Assembly (NCBI GenBank): GCA_004794655.1
Contig: SMMW01000534.1
Coordinates: 1,061,501 to 1,125,500 of the forward strand
Length of the DNA: 64,000 bases
Direction of reading: 5' to 3'
Source of the DNA: Marisa cornuarietis
Taxonomy: Eukaryota > Mollusca > Gastropoda > Architaenioglossa > Ampullariidae
Shown: in pieces, positions 35,796 through 48,209 of the stretch
How the letters are laid out: each line of letters opens with the position of its first letter
How positions within the stretch are numbered: position 1 is the first letter of the stretch
Position numbers and translations under genes: made by a program
The notes under the pieces: generated by a model
Told to the model about the DNA's origin: nothing
The model's input: the letters and a program-made list of their open reading frames with translations, nothing else
Databases searched by the model: none

Positions 35796-38723
35796 GCACA
35801 GACTTATGTAGACTTTACCTTTATCACTATTTTGACCAATGGATTATATGTCCCTTTTTTTTTTTTTAGTACTTTGGAGAAGGTGAGCACCGTCACATCT
35901 TAATGGTAGGATCTCTAAAGGTTTTCACAAATAAATCAAAACTTGTAACAGGTGCCTGGATTAATTGAACTGCTTATCAGTGGGGTGGGGGAGAATAAGG
36001 TGTTTTATAAGATTAAGAAGTTTTAAGTATCCTGTCCTGAGATAATTGTTAACACCTGAAACTAAAATATTTATAATCAACAGACATATAGCATCTTACC
36101 TCCCCCTTCCAACCCTTGTTGATTGATAATTTGCATTGTTTTAGTGGTCACTGAGCAACTGGCTGCAAGTGTTTACAATTCATAAAATACAAGGGGTTTC
36201 AAAACTGCAGTTAGAATTGTTGTGGATGATAAGACACCCTCTCCCTTTATATACATTGAACAGGATGGGCTTTGGCAACATCTCTCAGAAAATGTATATG
36301 TCAGTGCTCACCTATTAATATTTTCAGAACAACTTTTAGAAAGGACTTTGAGGCATTAACTTTATTACTATGACATGCAAAACAAAAATCGGAAAAAACT
36401 AAATCATAACCCTAACCATTTTCTAACCCAAATCTTAACACAACCACCTAATTCTACCCCCATTTCCAATCTGTAAAAAGCGTCATGTGTTCTGTCCATG
36501 GTTTCGTGATCTTGATGTCATGATGTCAAGAAACTGTTTTGAGTGGCTTTTTTGTGCATATAAAACTGACATTTTGATAACAACATTAGCTTTCTTGTCC
36601 CGTTTATTACACAAAGTCTTACGTGATGAGACTTAAAATCCTTTACGCTTTCAGACCACCAATGCCAAATCCTTGACATATCGTATTATCAAATTTCTTT
36701 AAGTGATTTCTACACATATTTAAGCAATGGGAAATGCAATTGCATCAAATCCCCTCAAAATCATGAACGAAACCTAGAGGCGGTGACATCCAGTAAAAAA
36801 TTTCATATGTCACCATCTAGTTCTTTTTAAAGTGATCCTGGTGTGTTAACGAGAAAAAGGAAACCTGGCAACAGGTAGTCGCCCGTGAAAGGAAGCTCAT
36901 TGGCGACCGTCTGAGTGTGTGTGTGTGTGTTTTGGTGGTGGTGAGAGACTTCGACTTTCGCATACATCGATCGCATTGATAACAGGAGGAAACAACAAAC
37001 ACTATCGTTTATACATATATTTTACACCAAAAACGAAACCTAACTGATTTGTGTAAATCACAAGTCCAGTTCGAAAGCTTTGTCTTTGTTTCCTGTATGT
37101 CAAATGATTTTCCTGTACACACACCAAAGATTTTGGTTAGAGGTAATTATTTCATTTTTTTCCCCTTCGCTTCTTTCTTAGCTACACTTTTCCATTAAAG
37201 TCAATGTCAGTTCCTTCGCTTTTGGAAAGAAGTTTTGTCCAAGAAATGATCTCTAAGTATTGATCATGTCAGTTTCATGAACAGTTGAGAAGGATGAAAA
37301 GAGAACACAAAACATATTTCTCTAAGGAGATTGGAGGTCTGAACTGTTAAGGGGGAAATTTTGAAGAGTGCAAAACTGTTTCACCAGGAACATTTTTTGT
37401 GTGTGGTGCAAGTAAACAACCACTTCCCTTGGCAAGATTGCTTTTAATAAACACATGCTCATTTTTCTGAAAACGCTCCAAACTTATCCAGAAACTATTA
37501 GAGGCTGAAACCAAAAGTAGACCACAACCATGAAGGCAGCAGACAGTTGTTGACGTCAATGAAGTTCTGCTATAAGCGGATTGTGTGTAATCTCTGGGTC
37601 CATGGCAGAAATGATCATACTAATGTGTCGGAAACTCCACAGGCTTATTTCCTTTTCAGAAAGTATCCCCTATTCTCATAACAGATAAAACTTTCCAAAG
37701 AGGAAAGTATTCAGCGAACTTAGAAGACAGATGCGGAAAGAATTCCATGTTTTTTGTCTGGGCTGTGACGGGAATTTCTACTTTTCATGACCTGTTCATT
37801 GTTCGTTGAGCGTGGTTGGGGGGATTCGTATTGATGTGAACTGCAGTCAGAGGCGATGTTTATACTGGACCCTGTTACGTCACTGTTGTGTTTGACGACG
37901 GGAACAGGGCAGTTGTTTTCTCGGGGAAGTCTTTCTTCTTCTGTCCAGTTTTTTCTGTTTGTTTTTCCGACAACACCTTCATCCTTTGTGGTGTGTATAT
38001 GTGTGCGTGCGTACGTGGGTGCTGAATGTACACGCACCGTTTACCCAAGCAAGTCAAGATATCTGCGTATAGCGTGTGTTGAACACTTACACGAGTGTAG
38101 GTCCAGATCGTCCGCTGATAGCCAGTTGAACGCTTTGGACAGATCTATAAAACAACTCACAAAGCAGGAATGTCCTCCCCAAAAGAACTGACCGCTAAAC
38201 CAAAAGCACACACGTTCTATCTGGTGCAAAATTTCCGCAAGCTAGTTTTTGGATCGAAGAACTGAAAGGCAAAGATGTCATTGCTATTCCGCGCATGAGC
38301 TTACCACACTGGTCCATCACCAGTCACCTTTCTTCAGTGCTTGTCGGATTACGGCAAGAGTAAATGATACAATTTAATACAAGTCCTCATTAGGATAATT
38401 TTTTTAAATGGAATATTTTGTTTCGTGCTACTTTGATTACACCGAGAATGAAAGGCTTGCATGAAGTAACTTATGTTTATTTGTGTAAATGTAAGACAGA
38501 CACGGAAATAGCTAACCCACATCGCATCTACTCGAGCAGGCAATCCATAATGCAGACATTCGTATGCATTGCAGATCATTCTTGAGAATAGTTTGGCTGA
38601 CTAAAAGATGTGCTGCAACCAAACAAAAGCGCTTTCATCACAGATGTTGCCTTGACCCCTGCAGGATATTTTCTGTCCTCCAAATCATAACAATACGCGA
38701 AGCCAACCCATCCGTGGGACCGG

Positions 38724-38987
38724 TTGCACTTCGTTTATATTTTATGTGGATTTTACACGTTTCACATTAGCTACATTGCTGGTATATGTGTTGTAAACTC
38801 TACAGACTTACTTCCTTTTGCTGTGCTCCGGGCCCCATGGAAGTTTCCTTACCTGGGTGCGCCAAGGCAATGTGGTCCTCACCAGTTCCTGTTTAGACGT
38901 TGGGTGAAGCACAAACGTACACCCTGCAGATTGTCGAAGTTTACTATCTGTTCTGAGTATTTTGTTTACAGAGGTGAAACCATATAG
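38724..38987 (+). pseudogene. Possible THAP-type zinc finger fragment
   Basis: Near the end of this 87-codon frame is FLFRRWVKHKRTPCRLSKF followed by TICSEYFVYRGE. THAP domains have a Trp, a basic stretch and then (I/V)CSxHF about 15 residues on; here the His of that motif is Tyr, and the N-terminal CxxC pair is not seen. If related, it is a decayed piece of a THAP-bearing transposase or host gene. The first 50 residues are unremarkable. Confidence 0.2.
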
Positions 38988-40554
38988 ATCCGAAATGTCA
39001 GAAATTGAGTTTTCGAGAACACGAGCATTAATGATAAAAATATAAGCATTACATACGGGGACGAGCCCATCTTACATTTATGACAGTTCAAAAGGAATGA
39101 ACGCATTCACAATGAAGTTATATGATGTTAAATTATGATACTGTTAAACAAATATTTATTGGAATTTTTTTATTTCGCTAAAGTCGACATTCATTGTTCA
39201 CACGGATATAGGATAGTGAACTCCTTCCCCCCCCAAAAAAAAAAAAATAAATAAAAAGTCTAACTGTATCATGTTAATGAACCAGGGACAAGAGTAGGAC
39301 AATGAAAGCGGTTCTTTTGTTAGAAAAGATGTGAACAATGAATGTGCGAACTATCCCATGTATCTTTGGGTATTACAGCTGTGGTGGGTAGCGTTGATAA
39401 TCACGCAAATAACTTGTTAATGGTTTGTTTATTACTGGCGTAACTTAATATCGGTTATTTGATAATGTCCAGCCTGTTATAGTATGTATTATTTATCCTT
39501 GTCTACTCACTTTAGATTTTTTATCTCTATATTATCAAGTCGGTTTGCAATGTAACTATAACATTACATCGATCACAGGTGCGTGTTTATCTGGTCAGCA
39601 CTCATGGGGATAATCGTAAAAACAAACTGAAAATGAAACGCGTGCACTTCTTAATTAATTTTCCTTGAATTCGTGAAAATGTTAGTAATGTCCGGTAACA
39701 CTTGCTTTTCAGTAATTCCAGTAAGTCGCCCACATTCTACAACTTGAGAATACAAACTAAGCTATTTTTATATTTGAACAATAATAAAGTAATCAACAAT
39801 TTGTAAGCTGACATTTTGTAGAACAAAGAACGTTGGAAAAAAAGCAAAGTTGATACCGACGAAAGGTCACCAAACAGAAGAGGCCGGTCGGTTGTTTACT
39901 GTGACTTTTCAAGTTTGCTCGCATTTTGAAAATTCATTAAATAAAACGTTTGACATTTGAAATTAATTACGGTTACATAGTGTTTGCGAAAGTTTCGACG
40001 ATTTGTATTGTAGTAAGCATCGACATAATTCAGACTACGTTCACATAGTGATGAGGCGACCAAGAAACAGGATGTGATGTGGCCCACATTGGGGCGAAGG
40101 CCACGTGCATGCGTAATTCTTCGAAAGTCGGATGATGCCTCAACGCCTATCTCTTCATTTCCCGTATTTGGCTTCCCCTCTGTCTCCACGTGCACTGTAA
40201 TCCCTCTTCAGCGGACTCCCAAGAACCTAGATGGCTTCATGTCTGTCTGCCGAGTCTTAATAAGGCCACATGCTCTTTCGATTACGGATCATGTAAGGAT
40301 CACGGACCTTCATTCAATGAAGGTCTTGGTAAGGATCTTGTCATGAAGCTTGTAACCTCTGACCTTGTCCTGCACAGTAAGTCATTAAGCGGACCAACCG
40401 CGACGGTCTGTTATTGACTGCATGACTGTCTCGACTGGCAATCGGTGCTAGACAGGGACAAGAAGACCTTTGTAACACCTGTAACCTCGGAACATGAGTC
40501 CTGAGTAGTTTAGGCTTGCAAGCAACTGCACATTGATCCTTTACCTAGATATAG

Positions 40555-40650
40555 TGGCCAAGTTGATAGCGCAGCCCATTTAGTTTGGCCGGCAACAGCT
40601 GTACGACCCTATTGTCCCTCGAGTTCGATCAGAAAGTAGAAATCTCCTTG
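40555..40650 (+). mobile_element. tRNA-like SINE fragment, second type
   Basis: AGTGGCCAAGTTGATAGCGC near 40555 resembles a pol III A box, and CTCGAGTTCGATC near 40618 resembles a B box about 50 bp downstream. It differs from the SINE at 40826, so it would be another family. Only this head is recognisable. Confidence 0.4.
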
Positions 40651-40825
40651 CAGTTGCAGGGCAAGAACAAAGACAACAGATGGCCTTAGAGACTGGTTGG
40701 TAGCCTTGAGAAAAAGAAAGTCAGAGAAATAAAAAGTATTATGCAACGATATTAGTGTCTTTATATTTTAGTCCTCTTGTCTTTCAAAACGTAAAGAACA
40801 TTAAACATTTTTAAAAAATTTTAAA

Positions 40826-41000
40826 GGGCGGTTTTGTGGCGCAACGGTTAGCGCCTGTCACCAATACAGTGAAGGTTGGCTGTCCTGGGTTCAGTTCTCG
40901 TCTCGGGCACAGTGTTCTTTCTCTGCATGTGGCATCTGTTTACAGGGCTGGCTGCCTTGCCGTGATATAGCCTTAGTTGCTGGCTCGGCGTAAAACACTA
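40826..41000 (+). mobile_element. tRNA-derived SINE, copy 2
   Basis: Same family and orientation as 21142-21316. It has GTGGCGCAACGGTTAGCGCC (A box), GGGTTCAGTTCTC (B box), TTCTTTCTCTGCATGTGGC in the body and TTGCTGGCTCGGCGTAAAAC at the end. AT-rich runs border both ends (TTTTAAA before, AATTTAAAAAA after), possibly a slipped target duplication. Confidence 0.92.
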
Positions 41001-41036
41001 ATTTAAAAAAACCCAGTTTTTTTAAACTTCACGGTT

Positions 41037-41488
41037 CTACCCCCTGAACGTTACTTTATGTAATTTTATTTTGACCCTTTTATTGACATGAGTGCTCCTC
41101 AAATACCAGCGAAATATTAAGGGCGAAGTGTTTGCGACTACTTTTACTCGGAAACCATAACAAGCTTCGAGGTCACCGCCTGTTTCACATACGATGCAGT
41201 GTGGTGCTGATATTACCGGGTAATTTAATATTGAATAATTGAATAGTTCAGTAACTGAGGTTTGAGCACGTCCTGGTGGTATGTAAGTGTTGACACAGAC
41301 GGGGGATCCCGTTGTTTTATTCTGCACTGGGTTGTGAGCTGTTGGATCATCACTTCACTCCGCGCTAAGCAAACCCTTGCTTTCAATCATCCCCTTGAAA
41401 AATAAAATCATGAAGCCTCAGTATGGCGCGGTAGTGAACAACGCTTCAAAACTACGAAAGGGTGTGTACAGTAAATGGTGGCAGGCAC
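41037..41488. other. No gene recognised
   Basis: A 96-codon minus-strand frame (41037-41327) has no recognisable motif. Confidence 0.5.
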
Positions 41489-41902
41489 TGTTACGAATGA
41501 AATGTTTTAGTGGGTCCAGGTCAGTCCTAGCGAGCGCGTGAGCGAGTGTGAATGACGTGAGCTTTGATGAATGACGCAAGTCTGGATGAATGACGCAAGT
41601 TTTGATGTCAAAAATGTTCGAGCAAGAGAGCGCATGCGTAACGTTGAGTAATCGTTGAGAGAGAAGAAGTAGGTTTATAGTAGTGTAGGCGTGTGTCGCC
41701 ATTAAGTTTTTAAGTGAAGCGGGCGTGTGTCGCCGCTAGTAGGGTGAAAATTAGTGCAGGAGTGTGTGTGGTTGGATTTTGCATCAACCTGAAAGTAAAG
41801 AATTGTTTATCGTTTTGGACTGTTTCTTGAGAAGTTGACACCGCCAGATTTTCTGGACCCGAACGATCGGTCAATCAAGCAGGACCAGTTAGTTAATTAA
41901 CA
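41489..41902 (+). mobile_element. Solo LTR, copy 2 (414 bp)
   Basis: Starts TGTTACGAATGAAATG and ends TTAGTTAATTAACA, with an exact 5-bp duplication GGCAC at 41484-41488 and 41903-41907. Shared with copy 1 are GTGGGTCCAGGTCA, GAGCAAGAGAGCGCATGCGT, GCGTGTGTCGCC (twice), TTGTTTATCGTTTTGGACTG and GAAGTTGACACCGCCAGAT. A CGCTGTCCCGTG segment present in copy 1 is missing here. No internal element sequence adjoins it. Confidence 0.87.
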
Positions 41903-41907
41903 GGCAC

Positions 41908-42848
41908 GAGAGAACTGGGACAAAGCTGGAGATAACCACCATTACTTCGCAAGGGAATGATGGAGGACAAGATTCCGCTCAGCGTGGAATGTCAAGGTAG
42001 CTGAAGTCGTACTTCGGCAGCTGCTTCTTTCACTGGGATGTTTTCAGGGATGAGGTAAGGGATCAGCTGCCCGGGGTTCCGTCAAAGATCTCGCTGACCA
42101 GTCAAATTCCAGTTGAAGGGGTTTCCCCTGTGAAAGTGTTGTTGGTGCAAGGTGATGGTTGAGACGTGTGGTCAGCAGTGCAAGAGCTCGGCAAACAACA
42201 GGGAACCTTGATTTCCTAACTGCGGTGGGGGGGGGGAACTGTTGGGAGGAGTGAGAGGTTCTGCTCTGGGCGATGTAATCTGTCGTTAAATTTTAAACTC
42301 TGGCTTGCGTGTGTTGTCATGCGAAGAAGGGGCGTCGCGGATCTGAGAGTATTAGCAGTTCATAGACACAAGCTTCGCAACCACCGGAAAATCAGTTTAT
42401 GCTTGTTGGCCTTGTGTGCCAATCGATATCGGAATGCATGAGCAGTAATACATCCCGCGCCTAGCTGCACTTGTTTTTACTGCCCACAATCCTGACCTCC
42501 TTCTCCTCCTCCATATTTCCTCACGCATGCACGCACACGGACTTGCTCGCACGCGCAAGCTCTGGCGCCACGTGAGAAATGGTAAAAATTTGTGATAACT
42601 CGGAGCATATTGATTTGCGCCGCTCTACTATGTCCCTTAGCTGCTCTGGGGTGATACGCAGTCGAACAGTGAAAACAGAACAATGAGGCCAACATGCAGA
42701 AAAAATAAGTGAAACCCTCAGAACCGAGCTCGTGCATGTCTGAGTCGAGGAGCAATTTGCAGAAGTCTCTAGAGTTCTGTGGATTAGGTGTTAACAGGGT
42801 TTACTCGACTGCTATACATGAATTAACCAGGTTCGATAAGCAGCAAGT
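41908..42848. other. No gene recognised
   Basis: Includes a small hairpin near 42000-42022 (GCTGAAGT...ACTTCGGCAGC). No gene-like frame. Confidence 0.55.
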
Positions 42849-43018
42849 CTTAAAGATTTAGTGTGGTGCGATCTTTTTTCCGCTGACTGGATAAAACCCA
42901 ATGCATAATACAATTTCCAAAATTCTGTATGAATACCACCCTTTCGTTCTTGAGATACAAGCGTGCAAATATCACTATGCACAATACAGAAATTGGCATC
43001 ATGGCTTCATAAGAACCA
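42849..43018 (+). repeat. Dispersed repeat, copy A
   Basis: Aligns with 49318-49493 in order: TTAAAG..TAGTG.GGT near the start, then CTTTTTTC, then TGAGATACAAGCGTGCAAAT and ATCACTATGCA, then a shared CATAAGAACC/CATGGGAACC end. Confidence 0.65.
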
Positions 43019-43436
43019 TATATTAATTAGAAATGTCTGAAGATGAGTTTGACCTTGTATCTGGTGATTTGTTTTAATACCTGGCTTTATTTATCTTTAG
43101 AACAGAGAGGATACCACTAAAATCGTAGTCCTCCCCACGGAAATTTTTTTCCACATAAGTAGGTACTTAAATAACAATCCCATTGAGAGAATAATAAATA
43201 AAAAATAACAGCGGCACAATATCTACTGCATTAGAGCTAATATAAGGCAGATATGAAGTGGTGTTGTTTAGAGTAGTGGGTGGGAGGGGGGGAATGGATT
43301 AGTGAAGGGATGCAGTAAACTGAGCTGTACTCAGTAATTTGAAAACACATCGCATCCTACCTTTAACGGGAACGTTAGGAATAAACATAGAGACTTTGTT
43401 GTCATAATTATTATTGTCGCTAATACTGCCGCATTC

Positions 43437-43471
<35 letters not shown>

Positions 43472-44935
43472 GTCCAGATGGGGTCTTTGTCTGGGGTTAA
43501 CAAAAGGTGCACGCAGCACTCAAGTTCAGTATCTCATCAGTATTTATGGTTATGGCCCAGTTTTATATAACTATATATATGTTATGTCCAGCACGGTTTT
43601 ATACATCTGTGTTTTGTATCTAGCACGGCTATGTGTACATGGTGTGTTTAGCACGGTTATGTGTATTTATGTCTTTCACCCTCGCCATGTAGCGTCTTCA
43701 CTCCCTGCCTCATCTACCATCATTGTGAGATTGTCTTTCGGCGCCAGGTAATTGTGGTCGGACAGATCGTGAAGTGGTGAGTGCGGGGCGAGGGTGTGTT
43801 CAATCGTGTCCAGAACACACAAGCTTAAGATCTTAACATCATGGGACGATTTTTTTTCTTTAGCCTTATTTCTTGCCGCTCAGGAAAAGAACTATAAACA
43901 GTGTTTCTTTTTCCTGCATCCTGCTTCACGCTGATTAAGAAATCGTGGAGACACCGCAAGTGATGTGCTGATGAAGAGTTCTGTAGATGAGATGGGGGGG
44001 GGGGATGGGCCGCTGATGGACTTAAGTATTTTAAACTTTGTTTTTGTTTGCTCATAATTGTTGACAGGTTCTGTCAAGCGTAGCTGTGCCATGAAGAGTT
44101 GGGGCGCACCACCAGCAGTAGTTTTCTGGCAGAATGCCATCACATGATAACGGAGAAGGCGGTGACGTAGAACGCGAAGTGATAATTTTGTAGTCCCGAC
44201 ATGGCAGATGTGATGTGAGGACACTGTTTGACACCGGAAGCTATTAATCGCGGATTTACCCGCACTCCACTTACAGTGACCTGACCTCCAGAGTTATCAT
44301 CCCTTGGCGCGTGCCCACATTGTGGGTGATTATGAAACGCTGAGAGCACTGATCAGTTCTTGCTAATTGTCGCTGGTGCGCACTTTTCTTGGCCTCATGT
44401 TAACAGGTCGTAGGTCCGGAGATAATTCTCCCCCCTGCTCCCCAAATATCACTAGGACTGTGGTAGTCCATGTGTCGCGAGTTGCTAGAGGGCCACACAC
44501 GTGTAAACACACATCTGCCAACAGTAGTCGACATCCTTGCTTATATCTGCTTGAGTGAACTGAATGTATAGTGCCAGGCTTTAGAGTGGTGCTTGGTCTG
44601 GAACTGTAGGGACTGGTCCTCCTCATCCTCCTCATCCTCCTACACGCCGTCTGTGAAGCTGGCTTATTGAAGCTCGTGTGTGTCGGTTCATTGTCGTTCT
44701 AAAGACTACTTCCTCTCAAAAAGGAAGCTTATTTACAACATGCCCGTATTGGAAGTAAATTATGTTAACTGAAAACACCAGCAATCCTCATCTGCAACAG
44801 TGTCGCAGACATATTTGACAATATGCCTCCGGCTACCAACACCCTTTAGAGCGACGGCTATATGTCAAAACAGTGAAAAACCTTTTGTTTTGTCTATGAT
44901 ATCAACCTCGTAAATAAACTGTTATCGCCATTTAA

Positions 44936-44980
<45 letters not shown>

Positions 44981-45540
44981 GCGCAGTCACAGACTGAAAG
45001 AAGGGAGAAAGCTTGCATTAGAAAACTAAACACTTCTGGGCACTTCTGGGAGGAATCCCCCAAATTTCCTGTTTCTCCTGCCATGGAAAACGCTCGTCGA
45101 TTGGCAGGTGCACTGTTGCACATGCACGTGAAACCATGTATGTCAGAGGTAAAACCAGATCTTTTTTCACGCACGTTGAAAGCTCTTTGCCTCGCATACT
45201 ATTTTAAGAACGAGGAACCTGTAGCTTCCTTGACGGAACTTGAGACAAAATGATAATCTTTGCCACAGATAACACTGGCGAGAGAGAAGGTTGCCTTTAA
45301 AAAAAATCATCACCACTAGCAACAAAAAAAAACAACAACAAAATTTATGACTTATGTTGGGGGATAAAAAGAAAGGCAAGAGGAATACATCCTTTGTAAA
45401 TAAAATGCAAATAGTAAGTGGCAAAGACATTGCTTCTACTGCAGTTTGATAAAGTAGGTTTCGACATTTTATTCTTATTTCATCTATTACTTTTTATTAA
45501 ATAATTTATTTGAAGAAAGTTTGAAGGTGTTAGGTGCTGT
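43019..45540. other. No gene recognised; microsatellites
   Basis: (ATC)n at 43438-43471; a loose repeat of AGCACGGTT(A/T)T at 43589-43660; CTCCTCATC triplet at about 44618-44640; (CT)n(CA)n(CG)n at 44937-44986. Confidence 0.6.
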
Positions 45541-45576
45541 ACAGGGCTATAAATAGACATCGCATGTTCTAGAGTC

Positions 45577-45894
45577 ATGTGGCGGGGGTTGTTGTGGGTA
45601 GTGGTGGTGGTGGTGTGTCAGTCACTGTTTTCCCCTCTCAGCTGTGAGACTTGTTTGCGTGAGTTGCTCCGCTTGACGGCGCGGACCCCCCCCCTCCTCT
45701 ACCCCCCTCTTCGGCTAGGGAGTGGTAAACCCTCTTCAGCTGGAGACCGGGATTGCGGGGCGCTGGGAGAGTTGAGTGTAGACGAAGTGGTGATTTTTAT
45801 CGCAAGGAGACTGATCGATGTAGGTGCCGAAGCACATCTAACATTTAGTGTGGCCGGGCAGGAAATCCCCTACAGACAGTACGATTGTCGGTGA
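45577..45894 (+). CDS. Hypothetical small secreted-type protein (105 aa)
   Basis: The frame begins MWRGLLWVVVVVVCQSLF, a signal-peptide-like start, although the Val run comes from a GGT/GTG repeat. Six cysteines are scattered through it (two in the hydrophobic start region, CETC, GDRDCG, YDCR). The C-terminal half, VDEVVIFIARRLIDVGAEAH onward, has protein-like composition. TATAAATA lies at 45548-45555, only 22 bases before the ATG, which is too close for a normal TATA-driven start at this codon. No family is recognised. A chance frame is the more likely explanation. Confidence 0.15.
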   Translation: MWRGLLWVVVVVVCQSLFSPLSCETCLRELLRLTARTPPLLYPPLRLGSGKPSSAGDRDCGALGELSVDEVVIFIARRLIDVGAEAHLTFSVAGQEIPYRQYDCR

Positions 45895-46979
45895 TATTTA
45901 GGTGAGGCATCCTGAATTTCAAGTTTTTCTGAAATTATCTGCAGTTCATAGTGTCACAATATAAACATGGCAATACTTCAAATTTACAGAATAAGAAAAC
46001 ACACACACACACACACATACACGGAAAGACAGAGAGAGAGAGACTGTGTGATCCCACTAACATAAAACATAGCTATATGATAGTAGATGCTGTCTTTTCC
46101 ACTTTTTTCAGTTTCATTTGTTTTATGCTACGTGTTAATCAAGTAATGAAGATTATTCTTAGTAATGCTAACTGTACACATTGTCTCTATTTGATACATT
46201 ATGGCAAACTCTTACATGACCATGTAGAAATTCACACAAAACGATTACACACTGGACAATCTCACGTGAACGCCCATTGAAGCTGAGGGCTAGATGCAGA
46301 GAAGAGAAAAAAATCCACTGTTTGCTTAACCTCTCAACCTTTTTGCTGTTATTGTCATTGTTTCCCACGCGCTCTCTCTCTCTCTCTCTCTCACTCACAC
46401 ACACACACGATTGTCATATTGTGCTGTTTGTTCCTACCCACCTCACCGAAACAAACCTCAACATAAATGTGAACGGAAACCAAAACTAACATGTGGAAAG
46501 CCGCCAGCTGTTAACAAATGCGCGTCCAGAAGAAGGAAGAAGCTAGCTAAGTGGATACGAGGCTATTCCCGCCCCCCTCTCCCCCATCTGGCACAGCCCC
46601 AGGGTTATCATCGATCGTGTTCCCACGAAGACAGTCAGTGCCAGACCAGACCAGACCAGACCAGACCTTTGTGGGGGCTGTTGACTGCAGGCGGGCCTGG
46701 AGACTCGAGGTACAGCGCCATCCCTCTTCCCGTTCACTTTCGGTTTCACTGTGGCGGCCCTTGACCTGATGAACCCATGTTGGTGACGCCATGACCTGCA
46801 CTAAGGTCATCGACAGGGCAACCAGCCTGCTGCTGGGGCTGGAGACTCTTGGGCCGGCAGCACGACGCCTCGTTAGGTGCTAGCAATCTGCTAAAGTATG
46901 TAATCCGCTTAACTGACTGATATGCTTTAGTCATACAGCTAGCCGTTAGCCACATCTGAAACACTCTTGTTTCTGGAAG
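45895..46979. other. No gene recognised; microsatellites
   Basis: (AC)n at about 45991-46018; (CT)n(CA)n at 46370-46409; five CCAGA pentamers at 46641-46667. Multi-frame openness at 46550-46770 reflects GC-rich sequence. Confidence 0.6.
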
Positions 46980-47195
46980 TATTTTCAGGTTAACCTAGTG
47001 ACCTGTGGTGCTCCTCGCCTGTGGGATTCTTTAAATCCTAAAGAGATTAGGTTATTGAGCCTGCAGGTGAATTATAACCTAACTGTGATAAGGTCGAAGT
47101 TTAAAGGTCTGGGAGTGGGTAGTACTTTGTTTAACAACTGGGTAAAAATTGGAATCTCCCTTGGGGATAAATAAAGTGGTATTGTATTGTAAAAA
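46980..47195 (+). mobile_element. LINE 3' end remnant with TATTG repeats
   Basis: GAATCTCCCTTGGGGATAAA then TAAAGTGGTATTGTATTGT is the kind of 3' end (CTTGGGGAtaAATAAAG followed by a short repeat) found in CR1/L2/RTE-like LINEs of invertebrates. The left border is a guess. Confidence 0.45.
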
Positions 47196-47967
47196 TCAGT
47201 ACAAGAGGCTGTTTCCCTAAATCATGTAGAATACTGATGAATGTGTTGTTGATCTCTTTCTATGCATGGTGATGTTTGTACATCATGTATCTCGAGAATG
47301 GAAGGGGTATTTCCCAGATGTGGCACTGAGGTTTATCCAGACATTACAAGAAAAAAAGAAAAAAAAATATCTTGCAGGACTTTAATTCTTTCTGTGCTCA
47401 ATCTGATATTAGTGACCCATGACCAACATCATGGTGTATGGTCAAGGAATCATATGACAAATTAATTAACTGATTATTCAAATAATTTGGAATGTGCCGG
47501 GGTAACGAGTAAATTTAATCAGCCAATAGGCTTTATTATAAATAACAATACAGCTCTAGAGACACCAATATTTGTTAAATTAATCAATTCTATAATAGAA
47601 AGTTCTAAATATTATGAAATATTAACAGAAAACACAAGGGTGACCAAATATTGCAGAAAGTGGGAAAACATAAAATACCTGACTACCTTGGAAAATAATA
47701 TTCTGAAAAATTCAAGGAATACTAGACATTAAACTAAAATGATTTCAGTCCAGAATTACTCATAGAATTTTAGGTATGAATACCTTGACACAATAGCAGA
47801 ATACATATGTGAGAGTCTTGAATGAGTCTACCAGAATACATATGTCTGGGAGTCTACCAGAATACATATACACATCTCCACATGCAAATCTATTTATTTC
47901 ATTTCCATTTCTCTGCAATATTTTCCACATATTTTCCTTCTAGGTTGTTTGGTTCCTGTAGAGAAAA
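47196..47967. other. No gene recognised
   Basis: AT-rich. An 81-codon frame at 47487-47732 is Asn/Ile/Lys-rich with no domain. ACCAGAATACATATG recurs at about 47830 and 47857. Confidence 0.5.
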
Positions 47968-48209
47968 GCTGCTGACCGTCCCTAGGATTAACTTAAAGTC
48001 TTTTGTTTGCTTTCCTTGCGCCAGCTGTCTGGAATTCCCTCCGCCTTCAGCTGATACAGGCATTGTCATTGTCAGCATTTAAGCTGAAGATGCACTTGTT
48101 CCTTCCTGCCTTTAACTGATAGTATGTTGTGTAGATAATGCAGTCTTGTTAAGTGCTGTAAGCCATTAGATAATGGCGCTCTATAAGTAATCATTATTAT
48201 TATTATTAA
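47968..48209 (+). mobile_element. LINE reverse-transcriptase C-terminus and 3' tail
   Basis: With small frameshifts it reads LLTVPRINLKSF, then PAVWNSLRLQ, then LSLSAFKLKMHLFLPAFN and a stop. The W-N-S-L-P..S..FK..LK..LF pattern closes the ORF2 of many animal LINEs. The 3' UTR ends GGCGCTCTATAAGTAATC with an (ATT)n tail (48192-48209), as expected for a 5'-truncated insertion. Confidence 0.8.

Larger units (their letters stand above)
33528..40554. other. No firm gene; AT-rich DNA with a hairpin and weak protein-like scraps
   Basis: AT-rich, mostly unique-looking sequence. A long hairpin lies at 35739-35795. Weak similarities to a reverse-transcriptase motif (about 38041-38229, minus) and a THAP-type zinc finger (about 38880-38985, plus) are listed separately. 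Hydrophobic frames at 35421-35869 reflect T-rich DNA. Confidence 0.5.

Noticed and set aside
35421..35869. Small membrane proteins
   Set aside because: The hydrophobicity follows from T-rich DNA; there is no conserved motif.
36390..36470. Telomere-like CCCTAACC motifs
   Set aside because: Only two or three loose copies in AT-rich DNA, and no array.
40826..40900. A functional tRNA gene
   Set aside because: Same reason: it is the head of a SINE copy.
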